64,000 bases of DNA from Tautonia sociabilis (GTDB lineage: Bacteria > Planctomycetota > Planctomycetia > Isosphaerales > Isosphaeraceae). The notes beneath the pieces were generated by a model. The model was not told the DNA's origin and ran no database searches. It saw only the letters and a list, made by a program, of their open reading frames with translations. The position numbers and the translations under genes were made by a program. Of this stretch, positions 1-8,443 are shown piece after piece. The stretch spans positions 41,855 to 105,854 of the forward strand of contig NZ_RYZH01000022.1 of NCBI RefSeq assembly GCF_003977685.1, read 5' to 3'. The stretch's first letter is position 1; the number at the start of each line of letters is the position of its first letter.

Positions 1-520
1 GAACCTTATACAGTTCGTGGACGTCCGCCTTCATTGACTCGGAGACGGCGACGACGCCGTCAGCGTTCTGATAGGCGGTGCGTTCGATCCAGGTGCTGGC
101 GTCGTAAGCGGTGCCAAGCTGCTCGCGCTTCCAGGGGCGGTGGGGCTCCAACGAATGGGTCGTCAGCACGAGCTTCGCCCCAGCCAGTTGCTTGACCAGA
201 CACCCGGCCAGGTGGGTGTACCACGTGTGGCAGTGGACGATGTCGACGTCCTCGAGCATTCCCGCCATGATCAGGTTCCGGAGCAGCGTCTCCTTGAACT
301 TCTTATGGCGAGGATCCTGGTAGGGGAGCGGGAAGTCCGGCTCGATCCCTCGGACGGTGAGGTTCCCCTTCTGAAGATCCTGGTCGCCGAAGCAGAGCAC
401 TTGGACGGTATGGAGGCCGGGTTCCACCTCGGTCAGGGCCCGGGTGAGGTATTCGACATGGACCCCGGCCCCTCCGTAGATGTGTGGCGGGTACTCGTTG
501 GTCAGGATGGCGATTCGCAT
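1..520 (-). CDS. glgA: GlgA-type glycosyltransferase (GT4), truncated by window edge
   Basis: Only the first about 173 residues are present; the gene runs off the left edge. The start is the ATG at 520, preceded by a GGGGAG ribosome site. The protein opens MRIAILTNEYPPHIYGGAG and later reads VHCHTWYTH and TTHSLEPHRPWKREQ. These are the N-terminal nucleotide-sugar fold signatures of the actinobacterial/Corynebacterium-type glycogen synthase family (GT4), which also contains the alpha-maltose-1-phosphate synthase GlgM. The expected role is glucosyl transfer in cytoplasmic alpha-glucan synthesis. Whether the product is glycogen or maltose-1-phosphate cannot be told from this fragment. It lies 101 bp downstream of the PVC cytochrome gene on the same strand. 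Confidence 0.78.
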   Translation of the reverse strand, partial: MRIAILTNEYPPHIYGGAGVHVEYLTRALTEVEPGLHTVQVLCFGDQDLQKGNLTVRGIEPDFPLPYQDPRHKKFKETLLRNLIMAGMLEDVDIVHCHTWYTHLAGCLVKQLAGAKLVLTTHSLEPHRPWKREQLGTAYDASTWIERTAYQNADGVVAVSESMKADVHELYKV

Positions 521-579
521 GGGACTCCCCTCGACTCCGCACGGCTGTCTCGCCGCGATCCCCCGACGATACGGCTTCG

Positions 580-620
580 CCTCGCCGGACGCCATGATCC
601 GATACGGGCCGTCGGCGAGG
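580..620 (-). terminator. Inverted repeat just after the PVC cytochrome gene
   Basis: An 8-bp perfect inverted repeat (arms 580-587 CCTCGCCG and 613-620 CGGCGAGG, 25-nt loop) begins two bases beyond the stop codon of the minus-strand gene ending at 622. There is no U-tract on the minus strand. It may be a U-less terminator or an mRNA 3' stabiliser; chance is possible in DNA this GC-rich. Confidence 0.3.
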
Positions 621-621
621 A

Positions 622-3600
622 TCAGGGGGCCGATTCCCCCGCTCCGTCGGGCAGCGGGACCTGGCCGGGGGATTGCAAGTAGCGGATGAGGTCGGCGACC
701 TCGTCGATTGAGAGTCTGTCGAGCATCCCCTCGGGCATCAGCGAGACGTCGGATACGCGCTGGTCCTCGATCTCGTCCCGGGGAATGATCATCCGGTCGG
801 ATGGGGTCTGGATCGTCACCGTCCGATCCGTTTGCTCGACGGCCAGGCCGTTGACGATCCGGCCGTCGGCGAGGGCGAAGACGCGCATCCGATAGTCAGC
901 CGCGAGCGTGGCATTCGGATCGACGAGGTTCTCCAGCAGGTAGCCCAGGTCTCCGCGCTGGGCCCCGGTCAGCTCGGGGCCGACCTTGCTCCCCTCGCCG
1001 AAGAGGACGTGGCACTGGGCACAGGTCTGGGAGAACAGGAGTCGGCCCCGGGTCGGGTCGGCCGAGCCGAGGCGATCGGGGGTCAATTCGGCGCGCAAGG
1101 CCGCGATCCGGGCGCTCGCCGACTCGGAGATCGGCCGGTACTCCGGCCAGATCGTCGCGACCCGCTGCTCGATCTCCTCGTCACCGAGCGTCCGGAGCTG
1201 GCGGACCAGGAACGCCGAGATCGTTGAACGATCAATCCTGCCAGCCTCCACGGCATCCAGCAACGCCCGGGCGGAGGTCGCCCGGGAGGCCAGGGCAACC
1301 AGCGCCTCTCGGTTCGCCTCGGCCGGGAGGCGGCCGAGAAGCTCGAGCAATAGGGCCGAGGTCGCCGGGTCGTCAACCGTCGCCAGCCCCCGGACCGCAT
1401 CGCTGGCCAGGTCTCGCTCGGAAAGGAGGCCCGAGAGCAGCTCGGCCAGGCCGTCGGCCCGGCTGCGGACGAGGGTCGCGATCGCGTCTCGGCGGGCCGA
1501 CAGGGTTTCCTCCGGATTGGTTGCGATCCGACGCAGCTCATCCAGGCCCCGGCCGTGGCCGAAGACGATGGAAAGCTCCCGGACGAGGCCTCGTATTTCC
1601 TCGTCGTCGATCGAGGAGAGGGAGTCCGTCACCTCGTCCCAGGCCGGAGGCGGGTCGGCCCGTCGCAGCCCTCGGAGGGCGTCGGCCATCCCGGAGAGCA
1701 CGTCGCGCCGGAACGCCAGATCCTCGCGGCGGATGAGGAACCGGGAGAGGAGCCTCATCCCCGGATCGGAACCTTCCGCCGTGAGCCGACGGGCGATGAA
1801 CCGAGGAAGTGCCCCGAATCGCCCTGAGGAGGCCAGTTCGGCGGCACGATCGGGAGCCGTCGGAACGCTGTCCTTGATCCCGTACCAGAGCATGATCGGC
1901 AGGACCGGGTCATCGGCGAACTCCGAATGCGAGGCGATCGCCCTGGCGATCGGCCAGCGCCGATCGGTCGGCATCCGCTGCAAGGCCGAAGCGAGGAAGG
2001 TCAGGACGAGGCCGGATTGCTCCCGCTCGGCCAGTCGCCCGAAGGCCGAGATCGCCTTCTCGGACGGCTGGCCCCGGTCGACCAGTAGGCGGATGGCCCA
2101 GGTCCGGATCTGCTCGTCCGGATCGTCCAGCAGCGCGATCAGGCCGTCCTCGGTCGTCCCACCGATGCCATGGAGCGTCCACAAGGCTCGGAGCCTGAGC
2201 ACCTCGTCGCCTTCCCCCGAACTCAGCTCGCGCAGGAGATCGAGGATCGGAGAGAGGTCGGCCCCTGCCGAAGCCCGCTGCTGGAGCAGATGACGGGCCT
2301 GTCGGGCGTACCAGACGTTGGGATGGCGGAGCAGTGCAACCAGGGCAGCGTCGTCCAGCGAGGAGAGATCGGAGGCGGCGGGTTCGCTCGGATCGCCGTG
2401 CGTGATCTTGTAGATCCGCCCGGAGGAGCGGTGGACGCCATCGTTCTCGTGGCATTCGCCCACATCGGACCAGTCGGCCACGAAGACGCCGCCGTCGGGG
2501 CCGGACACCAGCTCGATGCCCCGGAACCAGGGGTCGGACCAGAGGATCGGGTCCGGCAGGTGCCGGGCGGTGTAGGTCGCCCCGGCGCGTTCGGGCCGGT
2601 CTCGGTTGACCCGACGGCCGTGGAAGTTCAGGGCGAAGATGTCGCCGCGATACTCCTCGGGCCAGTCGTCTCCCTGGTAGATCAGCAATCCAGAGTGGGC
2701 GTGGCCGCCGCCGGCGCGGTCAGTGCCGTCGGAGACGCCGGATCGGCTGGCGGCGGTCCAGGACTCCCGAGTGTCCCAGTGGACGTGGTCAGCGGTCTGG
2801 CCCAGCAGGACGTAGAGGTGAGGGTCGAAGTGCTCGCCGTACATCCGCTCGAACGAGGCGCCGGGGATCACGTGCCAGAGGTGGGGGATGACCGTGTTGA
2901 TCAGGAAGAGCTGGCCATGCTCGTCCCAGTCCATGCCCCAGGGATTGGTGGTCCCCCGGGCCACGACCTCGAAGGTCTTCCGGGTCGGGTGATACCGCCA
3001 GACGCCGCAGTTCAGGAGGACCCGGTCCTCGTCAGGGGTGCCGGGGGCTCCCACACGGGAGTTCGCCTGAATGCCGTGTCGGCCGTAGAGCCAGCCGTCG
3101 GGTCCCCAGCGGAGGCCGTTGACGAGGTTGTGCCGAATCGAATCCGCGTTCCAGCCGTCGAGCAGGACAACGGGAGGGCCGTCGGGCCGGTCGTCGCCGT
3201 CCCGGTCGGGGATGAACAGCAAGTAGGGAGCGCACAGGGCCCAGACGCCCCCGAACCCAACCTCGACACTGGTCAGGCGGATCCCCTCGTCCCAGAAGAC
3301 CGTGCGGCGATCAAACCGGCCGTCGCCATCCTCATCGTCGAGGATGAGGATCCGGTCTCGCAGGTCCGTGTCGAAATTGACGGCCTGCTCGGCATAGGTG
3401 TAGTTCTCGGCGACCCAGAGTCTTCCCCTTGGGTCGGTCGCCAGGGCGATCGGCTGGCGGACGTCAGGCTCCGAGGCGAACAGGGTGGCCCGGAAGCCGT
3501 CGGGGAGCTGGAGCCCGTCGATCGCCTCCGAGGTTGGTGTCAGGCCGTTGCCCGGATCCTGCGAATCGTATGGCTCGGGGAAGCGCTGTGCGCTCGCGAT

Positions 3601-3654
3601 CGATCCCAGGGGAAGCAGCGAAAGGGCGAGCAGGATCCGAGCGGGTCGGGACAT
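622..3654 (-). CDS. PVC-type membrane-bound dehydrogenase with HEAT-like repeats and C-terminal cytochrome c domain
   Basis: This 1010-aa protein starts with a signal peptide (MSRPARILLALSLLPLGSIASA). Residues about 45-420 match the beta-propeller of the planctomycete/verrucomicrobial N-terminal domain family (TIGR02604-like), with motifs such as GRLWVAENYTYAE, WGPDGWLYGRHGIQ and FVADWSDVGECHE. A middle region (about 430-840) is rich in alpha-helical HEAT-like repeats. The C-terminus carries a single heme site, CAQCH at residues 878-882, in the CxxCH_TIGR02603-type cytochrome context (GRLLFSQTCAQCHVLFGEGSKVGPELTG). The expected role is periplasmic oxidation of sugars or alcohols passing electrons to the heme; the substrate is unknown. 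Members of this family are abundant in Planctomycetota, which supports the taxonomic call. Confidence 0.88.
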   Translation of the reverse strand: MSRPARILLALSLLPLGSIASAQRFPEPYDSQDPGNGLTPTSEAIDGLQLPDGFRATLFASEPDVRQPIALATDPRGRLWVAENYTYAEQAVNFDTDLRDRILILDDEDGDGRFDRRTVFWDEGIRLTSVEVGFGGVWALCAPYLLFIPDRDGDDRPDGPPVVLLDGWNADSIRHNLVNGLRWGPDGWLYGRHGIQANSRVGAPGTPDEDRVLLNCGVWRYHPTRKTFEVVARGTTNPWGMDWDEHGQLFLINTVIPHLWHVIPGASFERMYGEHFDPHLYVLLGQTADHVHWDTRESWTAASRSGVSDGTDRAGGGHAHSGLLIYQGDDWPEEYRGDIFALNFHGRRVNRDRPERAGATYTARHLPDPILWSDPWFRGIELVSGPDGGVFVADWSDVGECHENDGVHRSSGRIYKITHGDPSEPAASDLSSLDDAALVALLRHPNVWYARQARHLLQQRASAGADLSPILDLLRELSSGEGDEVLRLRALWTLHGIGGTTEDGLIALLDDPDEQIRTWAIRLLVDRGQPSEKAISAFGRLAEREQSGLVLTFLASALQRMPTDRRWPIARAIASHSEFADDPVLPIMLWYGIKDSVPTAPDRAAELASSGRFGALPRFIARRLTAEGSDPGMRLLSRFLIRREDLAFRRDVLSGMADALRGLRRADPPPAWDEVTDSLSSIDDEEIRGLVRELSIVFGHGRGLDELRRIATNPEETLSARRDAIATLVRSRADGLAELLSGLLSERDLASDAVRGLATVDDPATSALLLELLGRLPAEANREALVALASRATSARALLDAVEAGRIDRSTISAFLVRQLRTLGDEEIEQRVATIWPEYRPISESASARIAALRAELTPDRLGSADPTRGRLLFSQTCAQCHVLFGEGSKVGPELTGAQRGDLGYLLENLVDPNATLAADYRMRVFALADGRIVNGLAVEQTDRTVTIQTPSDRMIIPRDEIEDQRVSDVSLMPEGMLDRLSIDEVADLIRYLQSPGQVPLPDGAGESAP

Positions 3655-3846
3655 GACAAACCATGCCTCCTCGCCGGGGTGGAGGCGTGGAGCGATCGCC
3701 CGACGATCGAGCCGGGTCGGGATCGCGGGCCTCGCACGATCGGCCGGGGACGTTGGGACCCCGCGGCGAGTCGCGGGACCGTTCCGGTGTACCCGAACCG
3801 GAACGGCCTCATCAACCCCCGGCCGGGGGGCGGCAGGCCACGACGG

Positions 3847-4050
3847 CTACTCCAGGCGGGAGGCAACCTCTCCAGAATCGGCGAGCCGCCCCGGAACGGC
3901 GTCCTGGATCCGAGGATTCAGCAGATCGGTCAGGTGGGGCCGCAGGGCCTTGGCCTCGGCGAGAGTCAGGTCCGGGGCGCTGAGGCGCTCCAGGAGGGCC
4001 CGAAGTGCCTCAATCCGATCAAACGTCTCACCAGGGCTGCCCATCGCCAT
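3847..4050 (-). CDS. Small helical hypothetical protein (67 aa)
   Basis: This short ORF starts at ATG 4050 with AAGG a few bases upstream. It is Leu/Ala-rich and predicted to be largely helical (DRIEALRALLERLSAP, DLTLAEAKALRPHLTDLLN), with regular hydrophobic spacing and GC-rich third positions, so it looks translated. No signal peptide or membrane segment is visible. It precedes the PVC cytochrome gene on the same strand with a gap of about 190 bp and may be co-transcribed with it. I do not recognise a function. A perfect 8-bp palindrome at 4099-4117 sits about 50 bp upstream and might be a regulator site. Confidence 0.5.
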   Translation of the reverse strand: MAMGSPGETFDRIEALRALLERLSAPDLTLAEAKALRPHLTDLLNPRIQDAVPGRLADSGEVASRLE

Positions 4051-4385
4051 GCGACCTTACGATCGTCCTCACGATTTCCAAGTCCGCGCGGTTGTCTTGA
4101 TCGCGACCCTCGCGATCACTCGACGACGTCTCCTAACCAGTCGAAAACCCGATGCCAAATCTGCTCGCCGGGTTCGCCTTTTCCCGCAATTCCCCGCCCT
4201 AACGCCCGTTCTCTTGATCAGAGTTTAGGTTATGGCGGAGAACTTTTTCCGGTTCATTCGGAGGAGATTTCAAGAATCTCCCTCGACTCGTTCCCCCGGG
4301 CGTGCCACGGAGTGCCAATGCCTACAATTGTGGCAAGGAGGTGACGAACCGAAAGGCATCCGTCTCGTCCGTGGGTGGCTGGCCC
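4051..4385. other. 335-bp intergenic region with two inverted repeats
   Basis: No gene is seen here. The region is relatively AT-rich around 4130-4270. It contains GATCGCGA-ccc-TCGCGATC at 4099-4117 and GGAGATT-tcaag-AATCTCC at 4263-4281. The second repeat lies about 105 bp downstream of the membrane-protein stop on the minus strand and could be a terminator hairpin, although no U-run follows it. Confidence 0.5.
4099..4117. promoter_or_regulatory. Candidate operator palindrome upstream of the 67-aa gene
   Basis: Two perfect 8-bp arms (4099-4106 and 4110-4117) are separated by 3 bp, giving GATCGCGA-ccc-TCGCGATC. The site lies 49 bp upstream of the ATG at 4050, where a dimeric regulator could bind. 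No regulator gene is adjacent. Confidence 0.3.
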
Positions 4386-4868
4386 TCAGGACCAGTCGTC
4401 CCACCCTCTGGTCTTCGACGCAATCGGCGTCCCTCCCAGGAAGTACGCCTTGACATCCTCCCGGTTCATCACCAGGATGACGACCCCCGCATAGATCAAA
4501 CGAACCCAGGCTCCCCCGTCGATGCCCGCGGTGAAGGCAAGGTCGAGCAGGTCGATCACCACGGTGATCCACGCCCAGGCCAGGTGCAGGGATCGGCCCC
4601 GGGGATCGCCGCTCCAGGTGATCCACCCGGCCATGAAAAGCAGGATACCCATGGCCGATTGGATGAGCAAGACCAAGATCACCAGCACCGCCGCAATCGA
4701 GCCGACCGCTCCCGCCACCGGGCCCAGCAGCCAGCCGGCGACCCCCGCCACCGTGGCGATCGCACCGATGACGACGACCCAGACCACATTGAGGAGCGAC
4801 AGGATCAGGCTGAAGAACGTGATCGCGTTGAGGATCCCCGGACGCCTGACGTAATGCCGGTTTGACAT
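4386..4868 (-). CDS. Small integral membrane protein (160 aa, unknown function)
   Basis: The start ATG at 4868 has a GGAGG ribosome site 8 nt upstream. Four hydrophobic segments are visible: about 12-36, 37-62, 63-84 and 92-118, followed by a weaker one near VRLIYAGVVILVMN. The tail after about residue 135 is charged and cytoplasmic-looking (NREDVKAYFLGG). The alternating Ile/Val/Ala-rich helices and lack of polar catalytic residues suggest a structural or accessory membrane protein. It lies 33 bp downstream of the epimerase gene on the same strand, so the ruvX-epimerase-membrane protein set may be one operon. I do not recognise a named family. Confidence 0.7.
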   Translation of the reverse strand: MSNRHYVRRPGILNAITFFSLILSLLNVVWVVVIGAIATVAGVAGWLLGPVAGAVGSIAAVLVILVLLIQSAMGILLFMAGWITWSGDPRGRSLHLAWAWITVVIDLLDLAFTAGIDGGAWVRLIYAGVVILVMNREDVKAYFLGGTPIASKTRGWDDWS

Positions 4869-4901
4869 GATCGGTCCTCCGACTCCTTCCGACGGCGAAG
4901 C

Positions 4902-5786
4902 TCAGGAACCCTCCTGGGTGTCCCCTCGTTCGGCCGCCAGCGCAGCGGGTATGCCCGTCGAGACGTCGGGGAAGGCGAGCGAGAGTCCGAGTTCCCGCTT
5001 CGCCTTCCGGTTCGAGACGCGCTTGCTCGCCCTTCCCCGGACCGGCCCAGTGTCGGTCGGCTCGGTGAACGTGGGGGCCGGGGCGCCAAGGGCCTCGGCA
5101 AGCCGGGCATAGAACTCTCCCCGGGTCACCGGCCGATCGTCGCTGACGAGGTAAAGCGGTCCCGGTTTCTGGGCCCGAAGCGCCAGCAAGGCGGCCGAGG
5201 CGGCGTCGTCGATGTGAATCACGTTGAGGTACGAGCCGGGGTCGGCAGGGATCGGCTCGCCGGCCGAGATCGCGTCGCGACGCATCAGACGGCCAGGGCC
5301 GTAGAGGCCCGAGTAGCGGAGGATGGTGACCGGGAAGGCGTACTCCCTGGAGAACTCCCGGATCGCTTCCTCCGCCGCGAGGCTGGCGAGGCCCGACTCG
5401 GTCTCGGGAGAGGCCGGCGTCTCCTCGTCGATCCAATCCCCGCCTTGGTTTCCGTAAACGCCGATCGAACCCGAGTAGACCAGCCGACGGGCCCGGGTCG
5501 CCAGTTTCCCCAGCGCGTGCCGCAGTCCGTCGACCGCGACAATCCCCATCGGCACCCCGGCCTTGCGGTCGAAGCCAACGCAGTACAAGGCCCGGTCGAC
5601 CGAAGGCAGGGCCGAGAGCGATTCCCGGTCGAGCACGTCGGCGATGATCGGCTCGATCCCCTCGGCGGCCAGGGCCTCGGCCCGTTGCCGGGATCGAGTG
5701 GTGGCGAAGACCCGCTGCCCTTCGGCGCGCAAGAGACGGGCGACCCGGATGCCGAGGTACCCGCACCCGACGATCAGCGTGCTCAC
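4902..5786 (-). CDS. NAD-dependent epimerase/dehydratase (short-chain dehydrogenase family)
   Basis: The protein opens VSTLIVGCGYLGIRVARLL, a Rossmann nucleotide-binding fold with the GxGxxG-type glycine pattern. It contains YSGSIGVYGNQGG and RYSGLYGPGR, typical of atypical extended SDRs related to SDR_a5/YeeZ-like proteins. The substrate is unknown. I chose the GTG at 5786 rather than a farther upstream start because that GTG forms a GTGA overlap with the ruvX stop codon and has GGAGGAG five bases upstream. This indicates translational coupling to ruvX and a 294-aa product, and 24 residues readable upstream would lie inside ruvX. The expected location is cytoplasmic. Confidence 0.8.
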   Translation of the reverse strand: MSTLIVGCGYLGIRVARLLRAEGQRVFATTRSRQRAEALAAEGIEPIIADVLDRESLSALPSVDRALYCVGFDRKAGVPMGIVAVDGLRHALGKLATRARRLVYSGSIGVYGNQGGDWIDEETPASPETESGLASLAAEEAIREFSREYAFPVTILRYSGLYGPGRLMRRDAISAGEPIPADPGSYLNVIHIDDAASAALLALRAQKPGPLYLVSDDRPVTRGEFYARLAEALGAPAPTFTEPTDTGPVRGRASKRVSNRKAKRELGLSLAFPDVSTGIPAALAAERGDTQEGS

Positions 5787-6265
5787 GGCTCCTCCTCGTC
5801 CTCGAAGGACGGGCTTGGGTCGTCGAGCGGCATCGGGGGGGCCTCCTCGTCGGGACACCCGGCGTCCAGATACGCCTGGAGCAAGATTCGCGCCGCGATC
5901 ATGTCCCGGATCGCCTTGCGGCGGCTGGCCTTCAGCCCGCCCTCCCGGAGCAGCTCCTCGGCCTCGACGGTGGAGTAGCGTTCGTCAACGAAGCGGACGG
6001 GCATGCCGAGTTGATCGGAGAGCCAGCGCCCCCACGTCCTCGCCGACTCGGCCGACCTCCCCTCGGCGCCGTGGCCGAGCAGCGGTAAGCCGATGACGAT
6101 GAGATCGACCCGGTATTCCTCGACCAGCGATCGGAAGTACGCGGCGTCGAGCCGATCGGATCGCCGTTCGTAGACCTCCACCGGCGAGGCGAGCCGCCGA
6201 TCCGGGTCGCTCACCGCGACGCCGACGCGACGAATCCCGAAATCGAGGCCGAGGATGCGCTTCAT
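5783..6265 (-). CDS. ruvX: Putative pre-16S rRNA nuclease / Holliday junction resolvase YqgF family
   Basis: This 160-aa protein begins MKRILGLDFGIRRVGVAVSD, the diagnostic RNase H-like N-terminus of RuvX/YqgF. It continues with VIGLPLLGHG, VRFVDERYSTVEAEELL and RRKAIRDMIAARILLQAYLD, where the conserved acidic catalytic residues occur. The C-terminus is extended by about 20 Pro/Asp/Glu-rich residues. In other bacteria the family processes the 5' end of 16S rRNA and has been proposed to act on Holliday junctions. The stop codon overlaps the GTG of the epimerase gene. A TAAAAT element lies 8 bp before the ATG, so a leaderless transcript is possible. Confidence 0.9.
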   Translation of the reverse strand: MKRILGLDFGIRRVGVAVSDPDRRLASPVEVYERRSDRLDAAYFRSLVEEYRVDLIVIGLPLLGHGAEGRSAESARTWGRWLSDQLGMPVRFVDERYSTVEAEELLREGGLKASRRKAIRDMIAARILLQAYLDAGCPDEEAPPMPLDDPSPSFEDEEEP

Positions 6266-6334
6266 CCCTCGATTTTAAAGCGGGGGGAGACTCCCGGGAA
6301 CCGCTCACCCTGCGCGGGGAAGGGGCGGATCTCG

Positions 6335-6340
6335 TACAAT
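6335..6340 (+). promoter_or_regulatory. Candidate -10 element (TACAAT) for the VCBS-repeat gene
   Basis: TACAAT matches the sigma-70 -10 consensus at five of six positions and lies 52 bp before the ATG at 6392 in the 126-bp divergent gap with ruvX. No convincing -35 is seen 16-18 bp upstream. Confidence 0.33.
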
Positions 6341-6391
6341 GGAACCCGATGCAAGTCGACCGGCAAGGCGGCCAGTTCGAGGGGAAAGACG

Positions 6392-8386
6392 ATGTTCGAG
6401 CTCGGTTCGGACGACGAGGGCCAGCCCGGAGCAGACGAAACCTCGGCGACGCGATCGGTCCTGGTCTGGGACGAATCGGTCGGTCCCCAGCCCCTGGGAT
6501 TCGGACCCGATGCCGAGCCGATCGTGCTCGACTGGTCCGGCCGGGGGGAGCCCGAGTTGCTCGTCACCACTCGAGTCGGCCGAGCCGGGCGGAGGTCCCG
6601 GCTCTATCGACCGAGGTCCTCCCCGGGAGTCTGGCCGGCGGTCTTCGACCCGGGCATCGACCTGCCGGCGCTCGATGGACTCCGGCTGCCTTGCCCGCTC
6701 CCCAACGGCCGTCCCAGCCGCTTCGACCTGATCTCCCTGGCGACTTCCGGCCTGGTGTTCCTGTCCAATCTCGGGGGAGCGCACGACCCGAGCTTCGGCC
6801 CTCGCGTCTCGCTCGATCTCCCTGCCGATCTCGGCCTCGGGCCCATCCGGATTGCCCAGATGCTTCCCATCGACTGGGACGGCGACGGCCGGGTCGACCT
6901 GGTGATCGGCCTCGACGACCTGGAAGGCTACTGGCCGGATCCCAAGGTGCCGCCGGCACAGCAGGTCGGCTGGGACGTGGACGGTGGCCACCCCAGTCTC
7001 GACCGCCGAGGCCGCTGGCGAGGGCGAGAGCCGATCGGCCGGCTCTTCTGGCTCCGAAACGTCGGCGAGCCCGGCTCCCCGCGGTTTGAGGGGCCCGAGC
7101 CCATCGACTCCGATGGTTCGCTCGCCTTCGCCGCGCGACCGGCCGTTGTGCGTCTCCCCTGGGGATCCTCTCGGGCGCCCGAGGTGGTCGCGAGCGATGC
7201 GACCGGGGCCGTGCGGTTCTACCGCAACTTCGGCGGCCAGCTTCCCCCCGTCCTCATGGAACCCAGGCCGCTCCGCGATCTGGGAGACGGCCGGCCGATC
7301 GTCCTGCCGGAGGACCGCACCATCGTCTCGGCGGCCGACATCGACCGAGACCACCGCGACGAGCTGATCTTCGGCACGTCCGACGGCAGGGTCTTCGCGG
7401 TCGTTGCCGGCAAGGGGAAGGATACAGGGCGGGTCGTCGGCCCGGTGCTCCAGGAAGGGACGATGCTCCGGCTGGGAGGCGGGGCGGTGGTGACGGCCGG
7501 CGACCTGGACGGTGACGGCGGCCTCGATCTCGTCGTCGGCGACCTCTCAGGGCGCCTCCACTGGCTGTTCGACCTGGGGGGTCCCGGGGACCATCGCTAC
7601 GGCCCCCCGGAGGCGATCGAATCCGGGGGCGATCCCTTCCGGATCGGGCCGAGGGCTGACGGCCTCTGGCTCGGTCCGGTCGAGCCGCCGCTCAGTGTCG
7701 CCGCTCCCTTGCTCGTCGACTGGAAAAACAACGGAAGGCCGGATCTGATCGTCACCGGGAACGGCGGAGCGACCCTGTTCCTGCGCAACAACGGCCATGC
7801 GACCCAGCCCCGCTTCGACTTCGCCGAGCCTCTGCGGTGCGAGCGGAAGCCGGTGCACCTGCCTCCCCGCGTCCGGCCGGCGGCAGCCGACTGGGAAGGC
7901 TCGGGGGCGATCGACCTCATCGCCCCGGATTCCTTCGGGATTCTCTGCCTTTGGAGGAGGGTCGACACGCTCGAGGTCGCCCCTCCCGAGCCGCTGATCG
8001 ACCGCCTCGGCCGGCCGATCCGGGTCGATGGCCCCTTCGGGCTTGTGGGGAATTGCTGCCTCTGGGCGGGCCCCTGGACCGGCTCGGGGAGGCCCGATCT
8101 GCTGCTCGGGCTACCGATCACTTCCCGATTCGTCGTGCCGGCGATGACGGGGGAGCCGCTTGTCGACCTGGACGACGTCCCCAACGTGATCTTGCTGGAG
8201 AACCAGGGGGAGAACGTCGTCATCCCCCGCCCGATCCGACTCGCCGACGGCGGGCCGCTGATCGTGAGAGACGACTCGGTCAGTCCTTCGGGCGTCGACT
8301 GGACCGGCCGAGGTTCGCTCGATCTGCTGATCGGCTCCGGCTCGGGCATGGTCGAACTGTTCCCGAGGTCGTCCCTCCTCTGGTAA
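6392..8386 (+). CDS. VCBS/FG-GAP repeat beta-propeller protein (664 aa)
   Basis: The start ATG at 6392 follows GAGGGG. The protein has about eight copies of a short motif of the form DWxGxGxxDLLIG, for example IDWDGDGRVDLVIG, GDLDGDGGLDLVVG, VDWKNNGRPDLIVT and VDWTGRGSLDLLIG. This is the FG-GAP/VCBS pattern, whose Asp-rich loops usually bind calcium and build a beta-propeller. Such proteins often bind carbohydrates or act in adhesion outside the cell. Here no signal peptide is obvious, because the N-terminus is acidic (MFELGSDDEGQPGADE). It may be cytoplasmic or exported by an unrecognised route. Its divergent neighbour is ruvX; a membrane protein gene follows 57 bp downstream. Confidence 0.8.
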   Translation: MFELGSDDEGQPGADETSATRSVLVWDESVGPQPLGFGPDAEPIVLDWSGRGEPELLVTTRVGRAGRRSRLYRPRSSPGVWPAVFDPGIDLPALDGLRLPCPLPNGRPSRFDLISLATSGLVFLSNLGGAHDPSFGPRVSLDLPADLGLGPIRIAQMLPIDWDGDGRVDLVIGLDDLEGYWPDPKVPPAQQVGWDVDGGHPSLDRRGRWRGREPIGRLFWLRNVGEPGSPRFEGPEPIDSDGSLAFAARPAVVRLPWGSSRAPEVVASDATGAVRFYRNFGGQLPPVLMEPRPLRDLGDGRPIVLPEDRTIVSAADIDRDHRDELIFGTSDGRVFAVVAGKGKDTGRVVGPVLQEGTMLRLGGGAVVTAGDLDGDGGLDLVVGDLSGRLHWLFDLGGPGDHRYGPPEAIESGGDPFRIGPRADGLWLGPVEPPLSVAAPLLVDWKNNGRPDLIVTGNGGATLFLRNNGHATQPRFDFAEPLRCERKPVHLPPRVRPAAADWEGSGAIDLIAPDSFGILCLWRRVDTLEVAPPEPLIDRLGRPIRVDGPFGLVGNCCLWAGPWTGSGRPDLLLGLPITSRFVVPAMTGEPLVDLDDVPNVILLENQGENVVIPRPIRLADGGPLIVRDDSVSPSGVDWTGRGSLDLLIGSGSGMVELFPRSSLLW

Positions 8387-8443
8387 TCCAAGGCCCGCTC
8401 GCCACTCCCATCGGGACCGATCGACACGGAGGTTCCGCCCCTC

